From UBA11865 sp963749825 (GTDB lineage: Bacteria > Chloroflexota > Anaerolineae > Promineifilales > Promineifilaceae): a stretch of DNA of 64,000 nt. The notes below the pieces were generated by a model. The model did no database searches and had not been told where the DNA came from. It was given only the letters and a program-made list of their open reading frames with translations. Position numbers and translations under genes: made by a program. The DNA is taken from the NCBI GenBank assembly GCA_963749825.1, contig CAVVOI010000013.1, positions 248,001-312,000 of the forward strand, written 5' to 3'. Each line of letters starts with the position of its first letter. Within the stretch, counting starts at the first letter, position 1. Positions 7,661 through 16,323 of this stretch are shown here, one piece after another.

Positions 7661-9322
7661 TTATTCGCTACCTGTATTCGCCTGCATATTACGTTCGATC
7701 AGCTCTAAAGCTGCACTGCGATCATCGGTCTCGCGAACAAGCTCGTGGTAAACTTCTTCGGAAATCAATCCCCGCTGGTTTGCATCGCGAAGAGCCGTTC
7801 GTTCAGCCTGTAGCAAATCCTTGCGAGCTTGCAATATCATTGCCTGCTCTAGCTCAGGATAATCGTGGAGCAACTCCCGTAAATCCTGGTTTCGGCTTTG
7901 GATATCGCTGGTATAAACATCCGACATGGCCTGGAACACTTCGGCTGAGAGGATGCCATCACGATAAAGACGGTCTAACTCCCGCCGTCCTGCTCGAGAC
8001 GAGTAGAGCAAAGCCTGGAACCGCTCTTGCTCCCGGATATGTTGGGATGTGGCCGTCAATCCGAGACGGCGCAAAAGAGGCGCAATGGTCGTTCCTTGTA
8101 CCAGCAAGGTGAATAACACCACGCCAAAAGTCATGAACTGCAATTCGCGAACGACTTCACTGCCGAAAACGGAACCAGTTAAACTTAAAGCCAGGGCCAG
8201 GCTGATGGCGCCCCGTAATCCACCCCAATACATCACATGGCGATAAGCGGTGGGAACCCGTTGTTTAGGAGCCAGCAAGCCGTGGATCCAGGCAAGACCA
8301 TAGACTACGATGCCCCTGCTAAGCAATACGGCCACAATGGCCACGATGATTAAGGAAAAGTTTAACTGGTACTGGGTTAAGTCTGCTTCCAGCCCGATAA
8401 GGAGAAAAACCATTGAGTTGACGACGAAAGCGGCAAACTCCCAGAAATTATCCAGTGTGGCTTTTGTGGTTGGCGAGGTATTTTTTGTGCCGATATTGCC
8501 GACAAAGATGCCTGCGGCGACAACCGCCAGCACCCCGCTGACATGAAATTGTTCCGCTACAATGAAAGCGCCAAATGCCAGGGCCACAGTCGTAGCCGTT
8601 TCAATCAGGTGATCGTCGACATTCTTTAGGATTACCGTGGAGACCAGGTAACCAAGGACAGCTCCGATGGCCAGACCCCCAAAAAAAACGCGTAAAAATT
8701 CGCCGATCGCTGAACCCAGGTTGAAGGCTTCTCCCTCTCCGGAAGCCATAACGGCCCCGGCCGTAACGGCAAGTTGGAAGAGCACGATGGCCACACCATC
8801 ATTGAATAAACTCTCTCCCTCGACCAGCACCGAAAGGCGTTTGCTGACTCCCAGATCCCGGAATAAGGCGATGATCGCCACCGGGTCCGTAGCCGAAATG
8901 AGGGCGCCAAAAGCAAAAATCGCGACAATTGCGATATCCAGCTCAGGTAACAATGTTTGTCCGGCAAGGTTAATGATAAAGCTGACGATCAATGTGCCGA
9001 TGAGGGTGCCGACCAACGCCAGCAGTAAAATGACGCCCAGGTTTTTCTTTAACGTTTCCCAACGCAAATTTAGTGTGGCTTCGAAGATGAGCGGGGGTAC
9101 GAGTATGGCCAGGATGAACTCGCTGCTCAAGTCAATGTCGATGGGATTGGGAATGAATGACAGGGCCAGGCCGACCAGAACCAGGGCCACCGTATAGGGC
9201 AGGCGAATGCGACGGCTAACGATGGCTACCAGTGCCGCCAAGGAGAGGATGAGGACAAAAGCTATTTCTGTTTGAAACAGTTCGCTCTCTTCAGCCGCAC
9301 TTTGTAACGCTAGAATATCCAT
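7661..9322 (-). CDS. Na+/H+ antiporter, CPA1 family (NhaP-like)
   Basis: 553 residues with about 12 predicted membrane helices (residues ~20-410), then a charged cytoplasmic tail of ~130 residues. Motifs: ISATDPVAIIALFRDLGVSK with the ion-binding Asp, LVEGESLFNDGVAIVLF with the ND pair typical of electroneutral CPA1 exchangers, and WGGLRGAISLALAL. The protein would exchange Na+ or K+ for protons at the cytoplasmic membrane. The tail, rich in Arg, Glu and Gln, could be the site of regulation by the universal stress protein encoded one base downstream. It lies 42 bp after the UbiD-like gene in the same orientation. Confidence 0.93.
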   Translation of the reverse strand: MDILALQSAAEESELFQTEIAFVLILSLAALVAIVSRRIRLPYTVALVLVGLALSFIPNPIDIDLSSEFILAILVPPLIFEATLNLRWETLKKNLGVILLLALVGTLIGTLIVSFIINLAGQTLLPELDIAIVAIFAFGALISATDPVAIIALFRDLGVSKRLSVLVEGESLFNDGVAIVLFQLAVTAGAVMASGEGEAFNLGSAIGEFLRVFFGGLAIGAVLGYLVSTVILKNVDDHLIETATTVALAFGAFIVAEQFHVSGVLAVVAAGIFVGNIGTKNTSPTTKATLDNFWEFAAFVVNSMVFLLIGLEADLTQYQLNFSLIIVAIVAVLLSRGIVVYGLAWIHGLLAPKQRVPTAYRHVMYWGGLRGAISLALALSLTGSVFGSEVVRELQFMTFGVVLFTLLVQGTTIAPLLRRLGLTATSQHIREQERFQALLYSSRAGRRELDRLYRDGILSAEVFQAMSDVYTSDIQSRNQDLRELLHDYPELEQAMILQARKDLLQAERTALRDANQRGLISEEVYHELVRETDDRSAALELIERNMQANTGSE

Positions 9323-9364
9323 CGCCAGAGCCTTTTACAGTAGAGTTATTAACGTTGACAGTCG

Positions 9365-10681
9365 CTAATCTGGGATGTAATCACTTAGATCGATCGAACC
9401 ATATTCCCCTTTCTGAAACTTGCTCACATCTGCTCCCCAGGGAATTGTGCAATCGAGCCCCATTTTCGCCGTGCGGCTTTTTTGGCCTGGCTCATGGTAG
9501 CCTGACGGGTCCAGCGAACTACCCGATTGGTCTGGCATGATCACCAGATCCTTATCCGCTTGGAATCGTGTCGCCATAGCCCATTCCACCTCGGCCGGAT
9601 CGTGGATGTCGATATCTGTATCCACTACCCACACATGCTTGAGTGAACTGTGGCCCCTGAAAGCGGCTTCAATGGCTTTTTGGCCGTCGTCAGGTCCTCG
9701 TTTATTGATCTGGACGATAGCGTGTAGCCAGGATGTGCCGCCCGGAGTGATGACGGCGCCGGTACAGGCGACGACTTCATTAACTGCGGCAAAAATCGTC
9801 GGTTCCCTGGGCATGCCCATCAATAATTTATGTTCCAGACCGCCGGGCAAGAGCGCATGGTATATCGGATCGCGACGGTGGGTAATGAGATCGATTTCGA
9901 TCACCGGCTGCTGGCGAATGATATCCATCGTCTCGGTCAGATCCATGAAAGGACCTTCGCTCACCGTTTGACTGGTGATCCGGCCTTCTAGCACGATTTC
10001 CGCATCGGCCGGCACTTCCAGGTCATTAGTAATACATTTGACCAGTGGAGTCGGCGACAACGCATGGGCAACCGACAATTCATCCACTCCCGGAGGTGGC
10101 GACATGGAAGCCGCCAGGTGGGTGGCTAACGAAACGCCAATACAAATGGCGATTGGCAAATCGCCCATCGTCTTACTTAGGGCCGTTGCCGTCCCCCGCT
10201 TCTCCACGATTCGAGCGGCGAAATGCTTCTCATCTAACCGAAGCAGCCGATGGTAACACATATTCCGGCCCAGGTCAGGATCCTTGATGATGACCACATT
10301 GCTGGCGATGTAATGGCCTGCATCCTGGGGTAAATGTAACAATATGGGTAGATCCGCCAGGTCAAAAACCTCCAGGATCACTTCCTGGCACGGTCCCTTT
10401 TCGACGATAGGTGGCAACTCTGGACTATTTAAAGAATGCGCCAGTGCCGGTAGTAATTCGGAAACCGGGATGCCCAGATCAAGGCTGAAATAACGACGAT
10501 CGGAACAAGCTCCAGCGCAAACCCGCCAGCCAGGATGACCGTCAATTTGATCGAACAAAACTACTTTCCCATCCAGGGCGTGGGCCACGTTGGCCAATTC
10601 ATAAGTAGTGCGGACCGGACGGTTGATCCGGATCAGATCGCCGCTTTCATCAACACGCTGAATAAAGTCTCGAAAGCTCAT
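9365..10681 (-). CDS. UbiD-family (de)carboxylase, anhydromevalonate-phosphate decarboxylase-like
   Basis: 438 residues from the ATG at 10681 (an in-frame TTG at 10720 gives a longer product; neither has a clear ribosome site). UbiD features are MSFRDFIQRVDESGDLIRI at the start, LEVFDLADLPILLHLPQDAG, VLEGRITSQTVSEGPF containing the conserved Glu/Arg region, and the C-terminal GLDCTIPWGADVSKF. The family uses prenylated FMN made by UbiX. The protein is shorter than E. coli UbiD (~497) and close in size to archaeal homologues. With an aconitase X gene in the same transcriptional unit, the likely substrate is trans-anhydromevalonate 5-phosphate, giving isopentenyl phosphate. A phenolic-acid decarboxylase is the main alternative. 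Confidence 0.8.
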   Translation of the reverse strand: MSFRDFIQRVDESGDLIRINRPVRTTYELANVAHALDGKVVLFDQIDGHPGWRVCAGACSDRRYFSLDLGIPVSELLPALAHSLNSPELPPIVEKGPCQEVILEVFDLADLPILLHLPQDAGHYIASNVVIIKDPDLGRNMCYHRLLRLDEKHFAARIVEKRGTATALSKTMGDLPIAICIGVSLATHLAASMSPPPGVDELSVAHALSPTPLVKCITNDLEVPADAEIVLEGRITSQTVSEGPFMDLTETMDIIRQQPVIEIDLITHRRDPIYHALLPGGLEHKLLMGMPREPTIFAAVNEVVACTGAVITPGGTSWLHAIVQINKRGPDDGQKAIEAAFRGHSSLKHVWVVDTDIDIHDPAEVEWAMATRFQADKDLVIMPDQSGSSLDPSGYHEPGQKSRTAKMGLDCTIPWGADVSKFQKGEYGSIDLSDYIPD

Positions 10682-10751
10682 ATGACTTAGGATTGTAGAT
10701 TCTAGATCATAGCTTGGCAAACCAGGTAAGGGGGTTTGTCGTCAGTTAGCT

Positions 10752-10791
10752 AAAAAAAGCAGCTCCCCCTATCGGGGGTGATAGGGGGAGC
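10752..10791 (-). terminator. Strong intrinsic terminator downstream of ftsZ
   Basis: A perfect 12-bp stem GCTCCCCCTATC / GATAGGGGGAGC (10762-10773 with 10780-10791) with a 6-nt loop is followed on the minus strand by TGC and seven Ts. It closes the ftsZ transcript, 80 bp after the stop codon. Confidence 0.9.
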
Positions 10792-10872
10792 AACAGAGAG
10801 GATGTGAAGTGAGCGCCTGTAATATCTATTCTATTGTTTCGCGGTTTGAACCAGCTTCTAAGGTTGGTTCTG

Positions 10873-12024
10873 TTAACGTCGCCGCAAAAATGCCGGGATC
10901 TCGATATTGTTCGGTGTATAGCGCGGCGTGACCGGTTTTTGCTCGGTCGCCGGTTGCGATGTAGGTGCAGGAGCCTGGCTAACTTCCGCCTCTACTGAGA
11001 CGGACACGGGTTCGGGTTTTCGCTCGCGCGCATGGCCATAATGCTGTTCAAGCAACTGCCGTCGTGTCGGCCGCATCGTATCAAATCCGGTAGCGATGAC
11101 CGTGACTCGCAACTTGTCGGCCATTGACTCGTCGATGACCGCGCCAAAGATCATGTTGGCATCTGGATGGGCTGTTTCCCGAATGATGGAGGCTGCCAGG
11201 TTGACCTCGTATAGGCTCAGGTCTGGTCCGCCGGTGATATTGAACAAAATGCCCCGGGCGCCGTCGATGGTTACGTCCAGCAACCGAGAGCTTACAGCTT
11301 GTTCGGCGGCGATCTTCGCCCGATCCTCACCTTCACCAAGGCCCACGGCCATCAAAGCCGCGCCACCGTTAGACATAATCGTCTTCACATCCGCGAAGTC
11401 GAGGTTTATCAGGCCGGGTACCGTGATCAATTCGCTGATGCCCTGGATGCCTTGACGCAGGATATCGTCGGCCAGGCTGAAGGATTCGGTCAACGACATG
11501 CGCTTATCGGTCAGCTCCAATAGCCGGTCATTCGGAATGACGATCAGCGTATCCACGTGTTCTTTTAATTTTTCGATGCCATCCTCGGCTACCCGCGATC
11601 GGGGCGTGCCCTCGAACAGGAAAGGCCTGGTGACGACGCCGATGGTTAGAGCGCCCTGCTGTTTGGCTACCCGGGCCACGATTGGCGCGCCTCCGGTTCC
11701 TGTGCCACCGCCCATGCCGGCGGTGATGAAGACCATGTCCGAGCCTTTCAGGACCTCTTCTAGATCGCCGATAGATTCTTCGGCCGCCTTCTCACCTTGC
11801 TCCGCATTGCCGCCTGACCCCAATCCTCGGGTCAATTTCTCGCCAATTCGGACACGAATTGACGCATTCGAACGAAGTAAAGCTTGGGAATCCGTATTGA
11901 CGGCAATAAAATCGACGCCACTGACCCCTTCATCGATCATCCGGTCAACGGCATTGCTTCCGCCACCGCCAACACCCGCGACGCGAATTCGAGCGAAATT
12001 TTCGGTTTCTGGTGCTCTTTGCAT
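10873..12024 (-). CDS. ftsZ: Cell division protein FtsZ
   Basis: 383 residues. The tubulin-like GTPase domain has VGGGGSNAVDRMI, the tubulin signature GGGTGTGGAPIVA, and NLDFADVKTIMSNGG with the T7-loop catalytic residues. After a ~50-residue Ala/Pro/Glu-rich linker, the C-terminal peptide NIEIPAFLRRR is the conserved hook for FtsA/ZipA/SepF-type partners. FtsZ polymerises at midcell as the division ring. The start ATG has AAGGA 7 nt upstream. It is not beside ftsA or other division-and-cell-wall cluster genes here. A strong terminator follows. Confidence 0.97.
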   Translation of the reverse strand: MQRAPETENFARIRVAGVGGGGSNAVDRMIDEGVSGVDFIAVNTDSQALLRSNASIRVRIGEKLTRGLGSGGNAEQGEKAAEESIGDLEEVLKGSDMVFITAGMGGGTGTGGAPIVARVAKQQGALTIGVVTRPFLFEGTPRSRVAEDGIEKLKEHVDTLIVIPNDRLLELTDKRMSLTESFSLADDILRQGIQGISELITVPGLINLDFADVKTIMSNGGAALMAVGLGEGEDRAKIAAEQAVSSRLLDVTIDGARGILFNITGGPDLSLYEVNLAASIIRETAHPDANMIFGAVIDESMADKLRVTVIATGFDTMRPTRRQLLEQHYGHARERKPEPVSVSVEAEVSQAPAPTSQPATEQKPVTPRYTPNNIEIPAFLRRR

Positions 12025-12115
12025 GACACTATCCTTTCTCTCTGCGCTTTCTTGGGCCTTTTCATTCGGAATGGCCCTTTCCGTTTAACTCAGCTAAATT
12101 ATGTACTCCTGGACT

Positions 12116-12328
12116 TTATAATAGGGTGGCTTTATTGCCCGGTCTCGGATCATAATGACCGGCATATTGTTCGAGAGTCGCTTTCTCAACCAACCACTTA
12201 TTGCCAAACTTAATAGCAGGCAGTTTGCCCTGGCGAATAAGTCGCCGGACAGACTCGGGATGAATGTTCAGGCGCAAGGCAACCTCACTCACACCTGCAT
12301 ATGTCTCCAGGAGATCTTCCTTACTCAT
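12116..12328 (-). CDS. Small helix-turn-helix (excisionase-like) DNA-binding protein
   Basis: 70 residues from the ATG at 12328. The sequence SEVALRLNIHPESVRRLIRQGKLPAIKFG is the winged-helix HTH_17/excisionase type, with the two-residue-spaced hydrophobic core and the wing GNKWLVEKATLEQY. Such proteins occur as phage/plasmid excisionases and as small chromosomal repressors. No integrase or mobile gene is nearby, so the latter is likelier. An inverted repeat overlapping its probable promoter suggests autoregulation. It is transcribed towards ftsZ, ~92 bp upstream of it, and could share its transcript. Confidence 0.75.
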   Translation of the reverse strand: MSKEDLLETYAGVSEVALRLNIHPESVRRLIRQGKLPAIKFGNKWLVEKATLEQYAGHYDPRPGNKATLL

Positions 12329-12338
12329 GATATGCGGG

Positions 12339-12375
12339 ATACTACAACAATTGCGACTGTTGTAACAGTACAACA
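12339..12375 (-). promoter_or_regulatory. Candidate operator and promoter of the small HTH gene
   Basis: TACAACA (12343-12349) and its inverse TGTTGTA (12358-12364) form a 7-bp-arm palindrome; a third half-site TACAACA follows at 12369-12375. On the minus strand a -10-like TAGTAT (complement of 12339-12344) lies inside it, only ~10 bp ahead of the ATG, so the mRNA would be nearly leaderless. Confidence 0.45.
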
Positions 12376-12692
12376 AAACTAAGAATATGTCAAGTAGTTC
12401 TTATGGTAAGTTCGAAATTTGGTCAAAATTTTAAGGTTGGGCTTTGGCTCCCTTCAAAAACCCCCCGATGGACAGAAAACTTATGCCCTCGTTCCCCTGG
12501 TATGTCAATCTGTTGACTGTCGTTTCCAAAGCCGGTTATTGATGTTGCCAACACCGACTATTGTCGTTGCCAGCGCGGGCGAGGACGGCATCATCAACAA
12601 GAATGATTGTCTTGCGTCCTTTCACCTTCTCAAGAAATGACCTCTAGATGGGCGAATAATGAGGCTCTATCAAATTGTGTGGCTATTGTTTT
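12376..12692. other. Intergenic region without a recognisable gene
   Basis: About 315 bp between the HTH gene and the radical-SAM gene. Short open frames are present but none has a ribosome site or recognisable motifs. No terminator with a clear stem and T run was found. Confidence 0.5.
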
Positions 12693-14192
12693 TCAGGCGT
12701 TGGCAGCGCTGCTCCCATGACATTGTTTGTACTTTTTTCCGCTGCCGCAGGGGCACGGTTCATTCCGGCCAACTTTTTCCACCGTTTGCCCGGCCGATTT
12801 TTCTTCGGCCGCCAAAATCCCCATCACCTCGTCGGCGTAGCGCCGGTTTTTGAGCAACTGGGCCATAATCCGCATTGGCCGGTCGACGTGATTAAAGAAG
12901 GCTTTGTAGCCGGCGCATAAATAATTCAAGCCCGGCTCGCCACCTGGGGTATTGATGAAACGATTTCGAGGACAACCCCCGTGACAGGCAAAACGCACTT
13001 CGCACTCCTGGCAGTAACGGGGCAGCGTGTCTCGCTTGTCATTCCCGAATTTGCGTTGCTGCTCCGAGGCCACCATGGTCAGCATATGCTCTTCTTTGAT
13101 ATTACCTAGCAAGTAATTTGGTTCGACAAAGTGATCGCACGAGTAAAGGTCGCCGTTGTGCTCCAGGGCCAGGGCATCACCACAGGTCTTGCGGTGGATG
13201 CACAAGGAAGCGCCTTGGCCGACCCAGGATCCCAGAGATGAATCGAAGAGTTGGATGAAGACCCGGCCGACGTCGTTGCGCACCCATTCGTCAAAGATGG
13301 CGATCAGGAAATTGCCCCACTGCTCAGCCTTGACCGAGCGCTCGGTAACCAGGCTGCCCTGGGTGGTGTAGAGCGGGCGCTTGGAACTCTTGGCTACCGG
13401 CAGAACCTCGAGGTCAGGGCGGATACGGTGGTCATCTGTGCTGACATATTGGTCATCTGGGCGGACTCTGGGGTCCACTCCTACCGGATTTTCGGTGTAA
13501 TTGCCCCAACCTAGGTTGGCAATGGGCAGTAATTCCGGTGTGGCTCGCTCAATGATGGGTATGAACTGGATGAAATCTGTCGCAAGCTCATCGCGGAAGA
13601 AACGGTAAACTTCCAGCGGATAGGCGCCATTGGCCGCATGAACGGTGCAGAGGATGTTGAATTCGACTCTATGTTTTTTGAGTAACCGGGCGGCCGCCAT
13701 CACCTGGTCGTAGGTGCCTTCACCGCGCTTGTCGACCCGGTAAGCATCGTGCATTTCCTTCGGACCGTCCAGGGACAGCCCGACTAGGAACTTATTCTTA
13801 CGGAAAAACTTAGCCCATTCATCATTGAGCTTGGTGCCATTGGTCTGAATGGTATGGTTGATGGTCATGCCCGGCCGGCTATATTTTTTGACCACCTCCA
13901 TCACCTGTTGGAAAAAATCTAAGCCCATCAGCGTCGGCTCGCCGCCTTGCCAGGCGATGGTCACCTGGGGCGCTTGATGCGACTCGATGATCTGCCTGAC
14001 ATACGCTTCCATGACGTCATCGGCCATGCGGAACGGGCTGCCCGGGTAGAGCGCCTCCTTAGACAGGAAGAAGCAATATTTGCAGTCCAGGTTGCAGATA
14101 GCGCCGGTAGGCTTGGCCATCACGTGGAAGTATGGCGGCGCTTGGTCCGGCCGGTTGGCAGGTAATGTCAAGGGTTCAAAGGTTGTAGTCAT
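12693..14192 (-). CDS. Anaerobic sulfatase-maturating enzyme-like radical SAM protein with SPASM and SEC-C regions
   Basis: 499 residues. The radical SAM motif CNLDCKYCFF (residues ~33-42) and the AWQGGEPTLMG segment match anaerobic sulfatase maturases, which convert an active-site Ser or Cys of sulfatases to formylglycine. The C-terminal SPASM region has LEHNGDLYSCDHFVEP, CQECEVRFACHGGCPRNRF and further cysteines for auxiliary clusters. The final ~22 residues carry NEPCPCGSGKKYKQCHG, a zinc-binding SEC-C motif. No sulfatase gene is in the window, so the target is unknown. An unusual ~40-residue insertion around residues 230-270 contains GVDPRVRPDD. The start has AAAGG upstream of the ATG. 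Confidence 0.9.
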   Translation of the reverse strand: MTTTFEPLTLPANRPDQAPPYFHVMAKPTGAICNLDCKYCFFLSKEALYPGSPFRMADDVMEAYVRQIIESHQAPQVTIAWQGGEPTLMGLDFFQQVMEVVKKYSRPGMTINHTIQTNGTKLNDEWAKFFRKNKFLVGLSLDGPKEMHDAYRVDKRGEGTYDQVMAAARLLKKHRVEFNILCTVHAANGAYPLEVYRFFRDELATDFIQFIPIIERATPELLPIANLGWGNYTENPVGVDPRVRPDDQYVSTDDHRIRPDLEVLPVAKSSKRPLYTTQGSLVTERSVKAEQWGNFLIAIFDEWVRNDVGRVFIQLFDSSLGSWVGQGASLCIHRKTCGDALALEHNGDLYSCDHFVEPNYLLGNIKEEHMLTMVASEQQRKFGNDKRDTLPRYCQECEVRFACHGGCPRNRFINTPGGEPGLNYLCAGYKAFFNHVDRPMRIMAQLLKNRRYADEVMGILAAEEKSAGQTVEKVGRNEPCPCGSGKKYKQCHGSSAANA

Positions 14193-14242
14193 AAAGATTT
14201 ACCTTTTATGAAGCTGGTATATTCGGTATCTAAGGGTAGGCT

Positions 14243-14743
14243 TCAGGCTTGGTTCAAGTTTTCCTCTAGTTTGGCCTTCTTGGCCTGGTACTCCTCTTCG
14301 GTGAGGATGCCCTTGTCTCGAAGCGCAGCCAGCTGATCTAGTTCTGACATTTCTGAACTAGCCGCAGCAGTTTGGTTAGCCGGCGTTTCTTCCTGTGACG
14401 GTGGGCCAGGCGTTGTTGATTTTAGGTATCCTTCTGACTCTTTCTTCTTCTGCTGTCCTGGTATTCCCTGGCGATTGCGTACGATCTGGCTCCATTTCAT
14501 GATGTCAAGCATCACGCCAAACGCCAACCAGACCCAATCGAAACCTTGAATGCCGGTCACCGCATTCCAAACCAGCAGGTACATAATAGTCGTGTAGGGC
14601 AGGAAAATCATCCCTAAAAGGGGCATGATCCAATTTCCGCGCCAGACAACGTCCCACCGGTTTCCAAAGAGCCAGGCCAGGACCAGGATCAGGCGGGGCG
14701 CAAAGGCTGCGCCAAAGGCGAGTAAACATCCCAATAGCAACAT
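14243..14743 (-). CDS. Membrane protein with C-terminal SHOCT domain
   Basis: 166 residues. Three hydrophobic helices (residues ~1-22, 35-60 and 70-85) are followed by a polar linker rich in Lys, Pro and Ser. The end, LDQLAALRDKGILTEEEYQAKK, is a typical SHOCT (short C-terminal) motif. SHOCT domains are short helical appendages with no defined chemistry, found on many membrane proteins. The start is firm: AAGGAGG lies 7 nt upstream of the ATG. It lies 50 bp upstream of the radical-SAM gene and may be cotranscribed with it. Confidence 0.82.
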   Translation of the reverse strand: MLLLGCLLAFGAAFAPRLILVLAWLFGNRWDVVWRGNWIMPLLGMIFLPYTTIMYLLVWNAVTGIQGFDWVWLAFGVMLDIMKWSQIVRNRQGIPGQQKKKESEGYLKSTTPGPPSQEETPANQTAAASSEMSELDQLAALRDKGILTEEEYQAKKAKLEENLNQA

Positions 14744-14830
14744 GACAAATCCTCCTTAAACCCTTCTTTCCAAAGAGCCCTCCCACCGCACGATACGATA
14801 GGAGGGCTCATCTTACGTTGCTCTTAGGAT

Positions 14831-15130
14831 CTAGTCAACGGAATCCACTCTTTGCGTAACTCTTAATTCATCGGGCATGTTGAATTTGATGAACTCCAGA
14901 GGATCGAACGGCAATTCTTCGCGCAATTGTTTCAGCGTATCGCCAATCACTTCTGTTTCCGGCCGGGCATTCTCGATCCCTGAAAACGGAATTCCACGCG
15001 CCTTGGGCTTGTCTGGATATTTCTCTTACCAGCGAGGATCTGTGATCAAATCATAGAATGCTGTCGCCGTACCGGTTTCAATTTCTTCCATAATCCAGTG
15101 CAACTTTCCGCTTGAATGTCTGGTCTGCAT
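14831..15130 (-). pseudogene. Degenerate coding remnant with an in-frame stop
   Basis: Reading the minus strand from the ATG at 15130 gives MQTRHSSGKLHWIMEEIE..., then LITDPRW, a TAA stop (15026-15028), and then 64 further in-frame codons (EKYPDKPKARGIPFSG... to VTQRVDSVD) ending at 14831. The composition of both halves is coding-like and the frame is kept across the stop, which suggests one nonsense change. I do not recognise the family. The gene may also lack a piece at its 5' end. Confidence 0.5.
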
Positions 15131-15206
15131 CGGCTCGGCCGTCCGTACTCAGGCCTTTCCCTGAGACCTCAAGCAGGGTAGATTATAACAGATGGACTGT
15201 ATCAGA

Positions 15207-15240
15207 CAGGAGGAGATAGTAACTTCTACCTGGCCGGTTC
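15207..15240. repeat. Hairpin-type dispersed repeat, copy related to 24896-24927
   Basis: The sequence GGAGATAGTAACTTCTACCT then GGCCGGTTC closely matches GGAGAGAGTAACTACTTTCC then TGGCCGGTTC at the other site. Here the left stem arm is degraded, so no strong hairpin remains. Confidence 0.45.
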
Positions 15241-15328
15241 CGTTTGTCAAATCTGTAAAATAATTGATGATAGTGCCATATCTAATCAGCGGCTCATCTA
15301 TTACAATTAACCTTTTGAAGAAACAGTG

Positions 15329-16021
15329 ATGTCAAAAAATAAGCTGGAGGCAGTCATCTGGGATATGGATGGTGTGCTTGTCGACACCAAGGAATATCAT
15401 TACCAGACCTGGAACGATTCCTATCAACGATATTCAGGTGATGGAGAGCCGCTTAAGAGAAGCGAATTCGAAGCTGTATTTGGGATGCAAAATGGCGAAA
15501 CGATCATCCGGCTTTTTGGTGGGGAGCAGGCAACGCCTGAATTTATTGAAGTGGTTTCTGCAGAAAAAGAAGCACTATTTCGCGAGAGAATTTTCGGGCA
15601 TCTCAAACCATTACCTGGCGTTCGAGCATGGCTAAGTTTTTTTCAAAACCATGGCCAAAAACAGGCGGTTGCCAGTTCTGCTCCTGAACTAAATATTCAG
15701 GCCATCTTAGACGATCTGCGACTCTGGCTCTATTTCGATGTTGTTGTACCTGGAGACCAATCACCCTTCCCGTCCAGCAAGCCTGCGCCAGACATTTTTC
15801 TCGAGGCTGCCCGGCGATTGAGAGTGCTGCCTGCCCGTTGTTTAGTTGTCGAGGACTCAGTTGTTGGCGTCCGAGCGGCCAAAGCAGCCGGCATGGCTTG
15901 TTTAGCTATTACCACCACGCACGCCGCCAGCGAGCTGATAACGGCCGACTGGACCATCGACGATTTTGGTGATTTGCAGCCCCGGACGATGTTGGAGATT
16001 TGGGAACGGCTAATGGAATAG
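15329..16021 (+). CDS. HAD-superfamily hydrolase, beta-phosphoglucomutase/phosphatase-like
   Basis: About 230 residues with all HAD motifs: VIWDMDGVLVDT (motif I with both aspartates), ASSAPELN (motif II), the Lys in SKPAPDIFLEAARRL (motif III) and VVEDSVVGVRAAKAAGM (motif IV). The helical cap between motifs I and II places it with beta-phosphoglucomutase-like enzymes (subfamily IA). It could be a sugar-phosphate phosphatase or mutase; the substrate cannot be told. I chose the ATG at 15329 over the GTG one codon earlier. It converges with an esterase remnant. Confidence 0.87.
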   Translation: MSKNKLEAVIWDMDGVLVDTKEYHYQTWNDSYQRYSGDGEPLKRSEFEAVFGMQNGETIIRLFGGEQATPEFIEVVSAEKEALFRERIFGHLKPLPGVRAWLSFFQNHGQKQAVASSAPELNIQAILDDLRLWLYFDVVVPGDQSPFPSSKPAPDIFLEAARRLRVLPARCLVVEDSVVGVRAAKAAGMACLAITTTHAASELITADWTIDDFGDLQPRTMLEIWERLME

Positions 16022-16284
16022 CTAGTGTAGACAGTGGCAAATTTAGCGAACTTAGCCACAATCGCACGATGAGCTTTGCCGGAGCCCATCACATAACCTC
16101 CGCCATGAAAGTATAAAATCAGCCGGTCGTTAGCCACTCCAGATAATTTGACGAATTCACCTGCTGGTTCCATCATCGGAGCCAGCGCGATTTCGGTTCC
16201 ATCAGGAAGTATGCCAAATAAACCGGAAGGTTTTTCAATTCGCGTGCGTAATGCTGTGAATCTGCTCCGATAGTTGGTTTGCAC
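16022..16284 (-). pseudogene. Alpha/beta-hydrolase (HSL-family esterase) N-terminal remnant
   Basis: About 81 codons resemble the N-terminus of hormone-sensitive-lipase-type esterases. They include RLILYFHGGGYVMGSGKAHR, with the HGGG oxyanion motif, and end at IVAKFAK. Homology stops there, next to the stop of the convergent HAD gene. The nucleophile GDSAGG segment and the catalytic Asp and His are missing. The rest has apparently been deleted, so no active enzyme is made. Confidence 0.7.
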
Positions 16285-16323
16285 AATTGGCCATTAACCC
16301 TGCACGCGACATTCTTAGAACAA

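Noticed and set aside
7270..8112. 280-codon plus-strand open frame
   Set aside because: It runs antisense across the stress-protein and antiporter genes and has no start signal or recognisable domain.
12116..12328. Prophage or integrative element marked by the excisionase-like protein
   Set aside because: No integrase, attachment repeats or phage genes are found around it, and the neighbours are core genes.
12419..12640. 73-codon plus-strand frame upstream of the radical-SAM gene's 3' end
   Set aside because: No ribosome site, low-complexity mixed composition and no recognisable motif.
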